In this document: piece after piece, positions 17,940 to 25,710 of the stretch
Layout of the letters: every line of letters begins with the position of its first letter
Numbering within the stretch: position 1 is the stretch's first letter
DNA from: Thermoanaerobacter kivui
GTDB taxonomy: Bacteria > Bacillota > Thermoanaerobacteria > Thermoanaerobacterales > Thermoanaerobacteraceae
Assembly (NCBI RefSeq): GCF_000763575.1
Contig: NZ_CP009170.1
Location: 1,017,501 to 1,081,500 of the forward strand
Reading direction: 5' to 3'
Length of the DNA: 64,000 bases
The notes under the pieces: model-generated
Database searches by the model: none
What the model saw: the letters and a program-made list of their open reading frames with translations, nothing else
What the model was told of the DNA's origin: nothing
Program-made: the position numbers and the translations under genes

Positions 17940-18323
17940 GTGTATATAATAAAAATAGGTGTAGTTGTAAAGCCTTTTGATTTGTCTGTTAAAGATATAG
18001 GTAAATTGGCTATGGCATTAGTGGATGCTGCTACAATAGTTATAGGTACTCCAACAGTACTTACAGGTGCTCATCCAATGGTGGTTTATGCTACTTATTT
18101 GGCCAATGTTTTAAAGCCGAAGACAAAGTTTGTTTCAATTATAGGCTCTTATAATTGGGGTAGCAGGGCACAAGACCAGCTTTCTCAAATGATTACTAAT
18201 TTAAAAGTAGAGGTTATTTCACCAGTTTTCATAAAAGGATTCCCAAAAGAAGAAGACTTTAAGGCTCTTGATGAGTTAGCTGAAGAAATAGTGAAAAAAC
18301 ATGAAGAGGCTGGGATTTTATAA
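17940..18323 (+). pseudogene. A-type flavoprotein (FprA/flavodiiron) C-terminal flavodoxin domain fragment
   Basis: A 127-residue frame from GTG 17940 without a ribosome binding site. VDAATIVIGTPTVLTGAHPM and FVSIIGSYNWGSRAQDQLSQ match the second and third FMN-binding parts of the flavodoxin domain of flavodiiron proteins. The metallo-beta-lactamase domain and the first FMN loop are missing; full FprA is about 400 residues. It is probably the 3' end of a deleted gene, though expression as a small protein is not excluded. It ends at a bidirectional terminator shared with arsC. Confidence 0.65.
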
Positions 18324-18329
18324 TTTAAA

Positions 18330-18354
18330 AGCACTCGTGATTAGTGCGAGTGCT
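18330..18354. terminator. Bidirectional terminator between the FprA fragment and arsC
   Basis: AGCACTCG (18330-18337) pairs with CGAGTGCT (18347-18354). A-rich sequence lies upstream and CCTTTATA downstream. It separates convergent genes and overlaps the 3' end of arsC. Confidence 0.7.
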
Positions 18355-18778
18355 CCTTTATATCTTCTATCAAATTTTTTACATTTTCTTTGATTATATC
18401 TCTTATTTCACGAAATTTATTTAAAACTTCTTCTTCTGTGCCTGTTGCTCTTGCAGGGTCTTCTAAGTCCCAATGGAGGCTTTTTATTGATGGAGGCAAA
18501 GCAGGACATTTATCTCTTGCATCACCGCATAAAGTTATTACATAATCTGCTTTAAAAAGGATATTTTCATCCAATAAATCGGAAGTCTGATTGCTTATAT
18601 CAATTCCTATTTCTTTCATGACCTGTATAGCTTTTGGATTTAAGCCGTGAGCTTCTACACCACCACTATATACTTCAAAATCATCTTTTCCATAATATTT
18701 GCCAAAACCTTCTGCCATTTGACTTCTACAGGAATTGCCAGTGCATATAAAATACAAAATTTTTTTATTTTTTGACAC
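18341..18778 (-). CDS. arsC: Arsenate reductase, thioredoxin-coupled (low-molecular-weight phosphatase fold)
   Basis: A 145-residue protein from GTG 18778, with GGGAGG seven bases before it. The phosphatase loop [14 protein letters not shown] (CX5R) and the second redox pair in [15 protein letters not shown] give the three cysteines used by ArsC of the Bacillus/Staphylococcus type. It reduces arsenate to arsenite with electrons from thioredoxin. The open frame runs on upstream to 18907, but the extra residues do not belong to the family. No arsR or arsB is nearby. A general tyrosine phosphatase is the alternative, though the second Cys pair favours ArsC. Confidence 0.85.
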   Translation of the reverse strand: MSKNKKILYFICTGNSCRSQMAEGFGKYYGKDDFEVYSGGVEAHGLNPKAIQVMKEIGIDISNQTSDLLDENILFKADYVITLCGDARDKCPALPPSIKSLHWDLEDPARATGTEEEVLNKFREIRDIIKENVKNLIEDIKEHSH

Positions 18779-18891
18779 ATAAATTCCTCCCTTCTTGTTT
18801 ATTATAAAAAATTGTGGATTATAAAACAATCCGCTTTTTGTTAAGAATATGTTAAATTCTTTTGAGTAAAATAAAGTAGAGGTGATGTTTA

Positions 18892-19200
18892 ATGTTGAAT
18901 TATCCATACGGGCAAAATTCCATAGCGCCTGGTATAATTGTTACACCAGACAATGGAAATGCAAATTTAAAAGTACCGACAGATACATTTAGTATATATG
19001 TAAATGGGAAATATGTGGGAGAAAAAATCCTTATTGTACAAGGAGATTTAGGGGAAAACTCTGTAAAAGAGTACCTTATGAATCAAGGTTTTACGGATTT
19101 TAGCTATACAATTGATGGAAAAAATATTTATATAGACACATATGAAGAAAATGCTAAAAATGTGATAAACTACTTAAAAGTGTATTTGAGAATAAGGTAA
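18892..19200 (+). CDS. Hypothetical protein, 102 residues
   Basis: ATG 18892 is preceded by GAGGTGAT at the right distance, and a terminator follows, so it appears to be a real single-gene unit. The N-terminus is rich in Pro, Gly and Asn ([20 protein letters not shown]). Then comes an alternating beta-like pattern ([20 protein letters not shown]) and a helix-strand end ([13 protein letters not shown]). No signal peptide or membrane segment is visible. I do not recognise the family. The frame overlaps the non-coding upstream part of arsC on the opposite strand. Confidence 0.6.
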   Translation: MLNYPYGQNSIAPGIIVTPDNGNANLKVPTDTFSIYVNGKYVGEKILIVQGDLGENSVKEYLMNQGFTDFSYTIDGKNIYIDTYEENAKNVINYLKVYLRIR

Positions 19201-19202
19201 GA

Positions 19203-19226
19203 GGGACTAAAAATAAGTCCCTTTTT
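19203..19226 (+). terminator. Rho-independent terminator after the 102-residue gene
   Basis: GGGACT (19203-19208) pairs with AGTCCC (19216-19221) and is followed by TTTTT. Confidence 0.75.
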
Positions 19227-19315
19227 AAATTTTTACAAATTGTTAATGGAATTTTAATATATTGGTTGTATAATATTCGATGTTAAATTTAACTACTTTT
19301 TATCTGAGGTGGTAT

Positions 19316-20275
19316 ATGGGAAAGAAAATTTCTATGAAGCACATTTTGGCTTTTTTGATATTTGAAGTGTTTTTTGTGTCCATTACAATGCCTGCTTTAG
19401 TTTTTTACGGGCCTTTTACTAATATACGAAATACTTTTGTCACAACAGCGATGACAACTTTTACCCATCAGTATCTTGCAACCTTGTTTTTGCCAAAAAA
19501 TGTGATAAATAAGATAATGAGTATGAACAAGATACAAACTGGTAAAACTGATAAAAATTTGATAAACTTTACGAATAAACATGATAAATCTATAGAAGTG
19601 TATAACATCTACGGGAAACACTTTGAAGGTAAAATGATATTAATACATGATCCTACGAGGGTACAAGTAGGGATATCCAGTAAATTTCCTAAAGAAGGGG
19701 AAACTACAAGCGTAATAGCTAAAAATTACGATGCCATAGCAGCTATAAATGCTGGTGGCTTTGGAGATAGCAGTATGAAAGGTATTGGTGGTGCTCCTCA
19801 GGGATTTGTGATTCAGAATGGAAAAGTTTTATACACAGAGATTAAGAACCCAAACGAAAAAGTTGATTTGATAGGATTTACACAAGACGGGAAATTGCTG
19901 GTTGGAAATTATAGGTATAAAGATATATTAGAAATGTCGATAAAAGAAGCGGTGAGTTTTGGACCAGCACTAGTCATAAATGGACAGCCTATGATAAAAA
20001 GAGGAGATGGAGGTTGGGGGATAGCTCCTCGTACGGCTATTGGGCAGAGAAGAGATGGCACGGTGATTTTTTTAGTAATAGATGGAAGGTCATTAAAAAG
20101 TATTGGAGCTACTCTCAAAGATGTTCAAGATATAATGTTAAAATATGGTGCTTATAATGCAGCTAATCTCGATGGAGGTTCTTCTACCACTATGTATTTT
20201 AAAGGTAAAGTGATAAACAATCCCTCAGATGCTTTGGGAGAAAGATGTGTTCCTACCATATTTTTTGCAAAATAA
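19316..20275 (+). CDS. Phosphodiester glycosidase (NAGPA domain) envelope protein
   Basis: A 319-residue protein with one N-terminal membrane segment (residues 7-32), so the rest is probably outside the cell. The NAGPA/DUF2233 fold is shown by AINAGGFGDSS, GGAPQGFVIQNGKVLY, FGPALVINGQPM, GIAPRTAIGQRRDGTVIFLV and the end motif AANLDGGSSTTMYFKGKV. Relatives cleave sugar-phosphodiester bonds and are linked to teichoic acid or exopolysaccharide metabolism. ATG 19316 follows GAGGTGG; the frame is open from 19280, but that part overlaps a TATAAT at 19269-19274. It is followed within 17 bases by a membrane-anchored beta-sheet protein. Confidence 0.8.
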   Translation: MGKKISMKHILAFLIFEVFFVSITMPALVFYGPFTNIRNTFVTTAMTTFTHQYLATLFLPKNVINKIMSMNKIQTGKTDKNLINFTNKHDKSIEVYNIYGKHFEGKMILIHDPTRVQVGISSKFPKEGETTSVIAKNYDAIAAINAGGFGDSSMKGIGGAPQGFVIQNGKVLYTEIKNPNEKVDLIGFTQDGKLLVGNYRYKDILEMSIKEAVSFGPALVINGQPMIKRGDGGWGIAPRTAIGQRRDGTVIFLVIDGRSLKSIGATLKDVQDIMLKYGAYNAANLDGGSSTTMYFKGKVINNPSDALGERCVPTIFFAK

Positions 20276-20292
20276 GTGGGAGGTAAGAACAG

Positions 20293-21306
20293 TTGAAACT
20301 AAAGAAAATTTTAAAATGGAGTATTATATCTTTGATTTTTGAACTGGGATTTTTATACTATATTAACAACTATTTTCTTGTAGATTCTACTTTTATTAAA
20401 ACTGAAAAAGTATTTGGAGATACTAAGTTACCTCATACTATAGAAATAACAGTGCCCTATGGGGCAAAGGATATAAAAATTTCCTATGATGGCGAATATA
20501 TCTCATATATAGAAAATGGCAAACTCCACATAATAAGTACTAAGACTTCTAAAGTTGTAAAGCAAATTAAAGTGGAAGAAAAAAATACAGATTATTATAC
20601 CTGGTTAACCGATAGAAATAGAATACTGTATTTTCTAAGAGAAAGATATGGGCATGGAATAAGAATAAATTTAGAGGCTTATGATGTAGACAATAGTTTA
20701 AACAATACTGTCAATAAAGCGATTTATTTGCCAGATAAGAGCTTTGTGTCATATATGACTTTATCTCCTCTTACAAATATGATTTACATCAAAGTAAACA
20801 CACCTTTAGGAGATAGACTGTATCAAGTCAATATAATGAGTGAAATAAGAAGGATGTATTTACCTGTTAAAAAAATTTTAAAAATGGTTGAGACCCAAAA
20901 AAAGGACAATCTTGTTTATCAATCTTCAAATAACATAATTCACGTCATTAGAGACGGAAAGAAAGACACGTATTTAAGCACGAAGAAGTACGTTTTAATT
21001 GGAATTGATGGTAATGACAATGTGTATATTGGAAGTCTTAACAATAAAAAGCAGGTCACAAATTTATACTATGGCCATGTCGACAAGCCTTTAAGAGAAT
21101 GGAAGAAGATTACTTTAATGAGAGAAGAAAATCCTCAAAATATAATCATTATTCCAAAAGATGATAGTTTAGGTTTTATACGAGATAATGAAGTTGAAAA
21201 CTTGGAAAGTGGAATAGTTGTAAAAGGATATGGAAAAATAATCGATGTAAATAAAAGTTATATAGTTTATCGAAATAAGGACAAAATAATATTAAAAGCA
21301 TATTAA
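20293..21306 (+). CDS. Membrane-anchored hypothetical protein, beta-propeller-like
   Basis: A 337-residue protein starting at TTG 20293 with GGGAGGT nine bases upstream. The N-terminal hydrophobic stretch (IISLIFELGFLYYINNYF) is an uncleaved anchor. The outer part has repeated beta-strand patterns such as ISYDGEYISYIENGKLHIIS, YYTWLTDRNRILYF and SYMTLSPLTNMIYIKV, like a WD40/TolB-type propeller. It probably works with the preceding phosphodiester glycosidase at the cell surface, since the two genes form one unit ended by a terminator. No enzyme motif is visible, and I cannot name the family. Confidence 0.65.
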   Translation: MKLKKILKWSIISLIFELGFLYYINNYFLVDSTFIKTEKVFGDTKLPHTIEITVPYGAKDIKISYDGEYISYIENGKLHIISTKTSKVVKQIKVEEKNTDYYTWLTDRNRILYFLRERYGHGIRINLEAYDVDNSLNNTVNKAIYLPDKSFVSYMTLSPLTNMIYIKVNTPLGDRLYQVNIMSEIRRMYLPVKKILKMVETQKKDNLVYQSSNNIIHVIRDGKKDTYLSTKKYVLIGIDGNDNVYIGSLNNKKQVTNLYYGHVDKPLREWKKITLMREENPQNIIIIPKDDSLGFIRDNEVENLESGIVVKGYGKIIDVNKSYIVYRNKDKIILKAY

Positions 21307-21328
21307 GCAGGGGTTTTCCCTGCTTTTT
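21305..21328 (+). terminator. Rho-independent terminator after the envelope gene pair
   Basis: AAGCAGGG (21305-21312) and CCCTGCTT (21318-21325) form a perfect 8-bp stem overlapping the stop codon, followed by TTT. Confidence 0.85.
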
Positions 21329-21409
21329 AAATGAAAATGTGTGAACAATTATATAATACTAAAATTATAAAAAATATCACATGATAATTATTATTAAGGA
21401 GTGATTTAT

Positions 21410-22306
21410 ATGAAAATAGGTTTAATTGGACTAGGGCGCATGGGGTTTAATCTAGCATTAAATATGAGAGACCATGGACATGAGGTTATTGCATATAACA
21501 GGTCCCCTGAAAAAGTAAAAGAGGCCGAAAAAGAAGGTATAAAAGGTGCGTATACCATCGAGGATTTGGTAAAAAATCTCGAAAGAAGAAGAGTTATATG
21601 GTTTATGGTACCTGCTGGAGATCCAGTGGATGAAATGATAGATAAACTGCTTCCACTGCTTGACAAACATGACATTATCATAGATGGAGGTAATTCCTAC
21701 TATAAAGACACCTTGAGAAGGAATCAAATGCTTAAAGAAAAAGGAATTGATTTTGTAGATGTGGGCACAAGTGGAGGAATTGAAGGAGCAAGACATGGAG
21801 CCTGCACCATGATAGGAGCAGAAGATGAGGTCTTTAAATATATTGAACCTCTAATTAGGGATATAAGTGCGGAAAACGGTTATTTACATACAGGCAAAAA
21901 CGGCTCAGGGCATTTTGCAAAAATGGTTCACAACGGCATAGAATACGGAATGATGCAGGCTATAGGAGAAGGGTTTGAGGTTTTAGAGAAAAGTCAGTTT
22001 GATTTTGATTTAAAAGAAGTGGCCAGAGTTTGGAGTCATGGGTCAGTGATTCGCGGATGGCTTATGGAGCTTATGGAAAAAGCTTTTGAAAAAGACCCTA
22101 AATTGTCTGGAATAAAAGGAGTAATGCATTCTTCTGGAGAAGGACTGTGGACGTTAGAAGAAGCTTTAAACCTCAAAGTGCCTGTACCTGTAATTGCACA
22201 GTCGTTGTTTATGAGATATCGCTCAGAGCAAGAAGATACTTTTGCAGGAAAGGTTGTAGCTGCTTTGAGAAATGAGTTTGGAGGGCATGCGGTGGAAAAG
22301 AATTAA
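21410..22306 (+). CDS. gnd: 6-phosphogluconate dehydrogenase, decarboxylating (short form)
   Basis: A 298-residue cytoplasmic enzyme. The Rossmann motif GLIGLGRMGFNLALNM opens the protein, DIIIDGGNSYYKDT and DVGTSGGIEGARHG bind substrate, and NGSGHFAKMVHNGIEYGMMQ holds the catalytic Lys. It makes ribulose-5-phosphate, CO2 and NAD(P)H. The length is that of the short, YqeC/GndA-like class, well below the 470 residues of the classical enzyme. AAGGAG sets the start at ATG 21410. It is 13 bases upstream of zwf, so the two oxidative pentose phosphate enzymes are co-transcribed. Confidence 0.93.
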   Translation: MKIGLIGLGRMGFNLALNMRDHGHEVIAYNRSPEKVKEAEKEGIKGAYTIEDLVKNLERRRVIWFMVPAGDPVDEMIDKLLPLLDKHDIIIDGGNSYYKDTLRRNQMLKEKGIDFVDVGTSGGIEGARHGACTMIGAEDEVFKYIEPLIRDISAENGYLHTGKNGSGHFAKMVHNGIEYGMMQAIGEGFEVLEKSQFDFDLKEVARVWSHGSVIRGWLMELMEKAFEKDPKLSGIKGVMHSSGEGLWTLEEALNLKVPVPVIAQSLFMRYRSEQEDTFAGKVVAALRNEFGGHAVEKN

Positions 22307-22319
22307 TAGAGGTGGTTTT

Positions 22320-23798
22320 ATGGTTAAAAATAATATATCTAATATAATGGTTATATTTGGTGGGAGAGGGGATTTGACTCACAGAAAGCTTATGCCTGCT
22401 TTGTATAATTTAAAATATCAAAAAATTCTTCCTGAAAATTTCGCTGTTGTTTCTATAGGAAGGCGGGACAAGACAGAGGAGCAATATAGAAACGAGGTAT
22501 TGGAGTCTGTTAAAAATTATTCAAGATTTAACATTGATGAAAAAATTTGGCAAGATTTAAGTAAGGGAATATACTATAAAAAATTTGATTTTACAGATGG
22601 CAAGGGTTATATAGAACTAAGCTCTTTTTTGGAAGAAATTGATAAAAAATACAATGCAAAAGGCAATAGAGTTTACTATCTTGCGGTGGCACCGGAATAT
22701 TTCGGGATAATCGTTGAAAAACTTAATAGGTACGGTATGGTCAAAAATGAAACTTCATGGCAAAGAGTAGTAATAGAAAAGCCTTTTGGAGAAGATTTAA
22801 AATCGGCACAAAGGCTAAACAAGATAATTACAGATGTTTTTACAGAGAGGAACACTTACAGGATAGACCATTATCTTGGCAAAGAGATGCTGCAAAACAT
22901 AATTGTAATTAGATTTGCCAATGTATTTTTTGAACCTGTATGGAACAGAAGATACATTGACAATGTGCAGATTTCCTCTAATGAAACGGTGGGAATTGAA
23001 AACCGTGGGGGATATTATGAAAAAGCAGGAGCTTTAAGGGATATGGTTCAAAATCACATGCTTCAGCTTTTGACTTTGACAGCGATGGAACCACCTGTAA
23101 ACCTCGATACAGAATCTATAAGAGACGAGAAAGTAAAAGTTTTGAAGTCTTTAGAAATTTTTACTCCAGGGGCTGTTGAAAAAAATATCGTTAGAGGGCA
23201 ATATGTAGGATATAGACAAGAGGACAAGGTTTCGCCTACTTCCAATACAGAAACATTTATGGCGTTAAAAGTTCATGTGGAAAATTTCCGATGGGCAGGA
23301 GTTCCATTTTATATTCGCACAGGTAAGAGAATGCCGGCAAAATCTACGGAAATTGTCATACAGTTTAAGCCTCTTCCAGGTATTTTAAGCAAAGTTATAA
23401 CAAAGTGTAAAGTATTTGACTTTACGAATATATTTGATAAAATAACTTCGGAGGACCTTGTAAATAAAAATATTCAAAAAGGAAATTTTATAATATTTAA
23501 GACGAGGAACTCCTTGGTAGAGGATTTCGACTTTGAATTTGTTTATTTAGATAAAAGCGGAGCCCTTTATTTAAAAGAAAAAGAAATTGTGGGTGTGGGA
23601 ATTGATGCCTTAGGAATTGAGAGAAGCCAGCCAGACCATGAAACCCACAAAATCCTTTTGGAAGCAGGCATAGTTATCCTTGAGGGACTCCGGCTTAAAG
23701 ATGTTGAAGAAGGGGAATATTTTTTGTATGCTGCACCTTTAAAAATTAAAGGTGCCGAAGCAGCTCCTACAAGAGCCGTATTGATAAAGGAAGAGTAA
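22320..23798 (+). CDS. zwf: Glucose-6-phosphate 1-dehydrogenase
   Basis: A 492-residue enzyme oxidising glucose-6-phosphate to 6-phosphogluconolactone. The nucleotide-binding motif is GGRGDLTHRKLMPALYNL, a variant of GASGDLA.RKL. The active-site motif RIDHYLGKEMLQN and the preceding VIEKPFGED are intact, as is VPFYIRTGKRM. AGAGGTGG precedes ATG 22320; the frame is open further up, but only over the gnd 3' end. No gene for 6-phosphogluconolactonase is seen beside it. Confidence 0.94.
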   Translation: MVKNNISNIMVIFGGRGDLTHRKLMPALYNLKYQKILPENFAVVSIGRRDKTEEQYRNEVLESVKNYSRFNIDEKIWQDLSKGIYYKKFDFTDGKGYIELSSFLEEIDKKYNAKGNRVYYLAVAPEYFGIIVEKLNRYGMVKNETSWQRVVIEKPFGEDLKSAQRLNKIITDVFTERNTYRIDHYLGKEMLQNIIVIRFANVFFEPVWNRRYIDNVQISSNETVGIENRGGYYEKAGALRDMVQNHMLQLLTLTAMEPPVNLDTESIRDEKVKVLKSLEIFTPGAVEKNIVRGQYVGYRQEDKVSPTSNTETFMALKVHVENFRWAGVPFYIRTGKRMPAKSTEIVIQFKPLPGILSKVITKCKVFDFTNIFDKITSEDLVNKNIQKGNFIIFKTRNSLVEDFDFEFVYLDKSGALYLKEKEIVGVGIDALGIERSQPDHETHKILLEAGIVILEGLRLKDVEEGEYFLYAAPLKIKGAEAAPTRAVLIKEE

Positions 23799-23805
23799 AG
23801 GTGCC

Positions 23806-24042
23806 ATGAAATTAAAATTGTCTAAAATCAAAAATTTTGTCTTAGGAAAAATTTCATACGATGAGGAAGGAATAAACGAATATATTCAGCTTTTGTTTGA
23901 AAAGTTCGGCGAAAAGTTTTTTGAGGATTTATACAAAAGATATGAAGAAGGAGAAGAAATAGATAAGGCTTTTAAAAATACGCTGATTGAATATGGTAAA
24001 ATTAAGCCCCTTAAAATAAAAAAATTAAACGTAAAAAGATAG
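23806..24042 (+). CDS. Small charged hypothetical protein, 78 residues
   Basis: It starts seven bases after zwf with AAAGGTG before the ATG and ends at a terminator, so it is probably the last gene of the gnd-zwf operon. The protein is mostly helical and highly charged (NEYIQLLFEKFGEKFFEDLY, RYEEGEEIDKAF), with a basic tail (KIKKLNVKR). No known domain is recognised. A regulatory or chaperone role for the pathway would be only a guess. Confidence 0.55.
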   Translation: MKLKLSKIKNFVLGKISYDEEGINEYIQLLFEKFGEKFFEDLYKRYEEGEEIDKAFKNTLIEYGKIKPLKIKKLNVKR

Positions 24043-24065
24043 TAAGCCGGGGAAACCGGCTTACT
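24041..24065 (+). terminator. Rho-independent terminator of the gnd-zwf operon
   Basis: A perfect 10-bp stem, AGTAAGCCGG (24041-24050) with CCGGCTTACT (24056-24065), overlaps the stop codon. The T-run comes slightly later (GCTTTTTAG). Confidence 0.75.
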
Positions 24066-24134
24066 GTGCTGTTGCTTTTTAGTAGAGTTAAAGGTAAAAT
24101 GTAGCTAAGAAAACTTTTACGTAAGGGGATCAAT

Positions 24135-24803
24135 ATGAGGGATTACAGCGTTTTTGATATATTGGGACCTATAATGGTTGGACCCAGCAGTTCCCATACA
24201 GCAGGAGCTGCAAGGCTTGCAAAAATTGCTCGAAAAATTGTGGAAGAGGATGTATCAGAAGTAGAGTTTATACTGTATGAATCTTTTGCCCACACTTATA
24301 AAGGGCATGGCACAGACAAAGCTCTTGTGGCAGGCATATTGGGCTTTGACCCTGATGATGAAAGATTACCTTATTCTTTTGAAATAGCAAGACAGCAAGG
24401 TATGAGGTTTAAATTTATTGAAAGCGATGAAGAAGCTCCACACCCCAACACTGTAAGAATGATAATCACAGGCAAAAAAGGACAAAAGAATAATATATTA
24501 GGATGTTCAATAGGCGGAGGCAATGTCCTTTTAAAAGAAATAAATGGCATAGAGGTGGAGTTTAGTGGAGAATATGAAACCTTGATTACAAATCATATAG
24601 ATAAACCGGGGATAGTAGCAAGTGTCACTAAAATTTTTGCAAATTATAAAATAAATATCGCTTTTATGAGGGTATACAGGCATTCTAAGGGAGATAAAGC
24701 TATTATGGTGATAGAGTCAGACCAGAAAATACCTGAAGATGCAAAAGAGGCAATAAAAAATATTGATGGCATTTTGAATGCTATAATAATAAATACTATT
24801 TGA
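24135..24803 (+). CDS. sdaAB: L-serine dehydratase, iron-sulfur-dependent, beta subunit
   Basis: A 222-residue protein. The N-terminal domain has the family hallmark GPSSSHTAGAARLAKIARKI and FAHTYKGHGTDKALVAGILG. Residues about 148-220 are an ACT domain (ITNHIDKPGIVASVTKIFAN), which may sense serine. With the alpha subunit encoded 12 bases downstream it deaminates L-serine to pyruvate and ammonia. AAGGGGATCA precedes the ATG. Confidence 0.93.
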   Translation: MRDYSVFDILGPIMVGPSSSHTAGAARLAKIARKIVEEDVSEVEFILYESFAHTYKGHGTDKALVAGILGFDPDDERLPYSFEIARQQGMRFKFIESDEEAPHPNTVRMIITGKKGQKNNILGCSIGGGNVLLKEINGIEVEFSGEYETLITNHIDKPGIVASVTKIFANYKINIAFMRVYRHSKGDKAIMVIESDQKIPEDAKEAIKNIDGILNAIIINTI

Positions 24804-24815
24804 TGGAGGTATAAA

Positions 24816-25697
24816 ATGTATCAATATAATCATGGTTATGAGTTATTAGAACTTACCAAAAAATTCAATTTGCCCATATCTCAAATTGTAATGCTAGAGG
24901 AACAAGAGAGAACTGGAGAAGATTTAAATGTCATTTTTCAAAAGATGAAGAACAATTTGTTAGTGATGAAAGAATCTATTAATAAAGGTTTAAATGAAGA
25001 TTTAAAATCAGTAAGCGGCTTGTCTGGAGGAGATGCTAAAAAACTATACGAAAGAGTAGTAATAGGGAATACCCTTTCTGGGGAGACAATAGCCAAAGCT
25101 GTAGCATCTGCTCTTGCAGTGACAGAGGTTAATGCTTCTATGGGTAAAATTGTTGCTGCTCCTACTGCAGGTTCCAGCGGTGTTATACCGGGAGCGCTGG
25201 TTACAATAGGTAGAAAGTTTGGCAAAAGCGATGACGACATGACGAGGGTATTGTTTACTGCATCAGGGATAGGTATTATAATAGCCAAAAATTCCACTTT
25301 ATCAGGTGCTGAAGGGGGGTGTCAAGCAGAAATAGGTTCTGCCTCGGCAATGGCTGCAGCGGCTTTAGTAGAACTTATGGGAGGAACGCCAGAGCAGTGT
25401 TTTACTGCGGCTTCCTTTGCCATAATGAATTTGCTGGGGCTTGTATGCGATCCTGTTGCAGGATTAGTAGAAATACCCTGTGAAAAAAGAAATGCAATTG
25501 GAACAGCCAATGCCATAATATGTGCTGATTTAGCAATAGCAGGTATGGATAGTATAATTCCTTTTGACGAAGTTGTAGATGCGATGTACAGAGTAGGAAG
25601 GTCTATACCTTGCGCTTTGAGGGAGACTGCAGAAGGAGGGCTTGCAAAGACGCCAACAGGGGTTAGACTTAAAAAAGAAATTTTCCAAAAGGATTAA
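24816..25697 (+). CDS. sdaAA: L-serine dehydratase, iron-sulfur-dependent, alpha subunit
   Basis: A 293-residue catalytic subunit. The conserved blocks APTAGSSGVIPGALVT, GAEGGCQAEIGSASAMAAAA, MNLLGLVCDPVAGLVEIPC and the C-terminal GRSIPCALRETAEGGLAKTP supply the cysteines for the oxygen-sensitive [4Fe-4S] cluster. GGAGGT precedes ATG 24816. It pairs with the beta subunit directly upstream. The peptidase gene pepF follows after 13 bases. Confidence 0.93.
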   Translation: MYQYNHGYELLELTKKFNLPISQIVMLEEQERTGEDLNVIFQKMKNNLLVMKESINKGLNEDLKSVSGLSGGDAKKLYERVVIGNTLSGETIAKAVASALAVTEVNASMGKIVAAPTAGSSGVIPGALVTIGRKFGKSDDDMTRVLFTASGIGIIIAKNSTLSGAEGGCQAEIGSASAMAAAALVELMGGTPEQCFTAASFAIMNLLGLVCDPVAGLVEIPCEKRNAIGTANAIICADLAIAGMDSIIPFDEVVDAMYRVGRSIPCALRETAEGGLAKTPTGVRLKKEIFQKD

Positions 25698-25710
25698 GTG
25701 GGAGGTTAAC

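Noticed and set aside
17940-18323. Stand-alone flavodoxin gene
   Set aside because: The first FMN-binding loop and a ribosome binding site are missing, so a fragment of a flavodiiron protein is the better reading.
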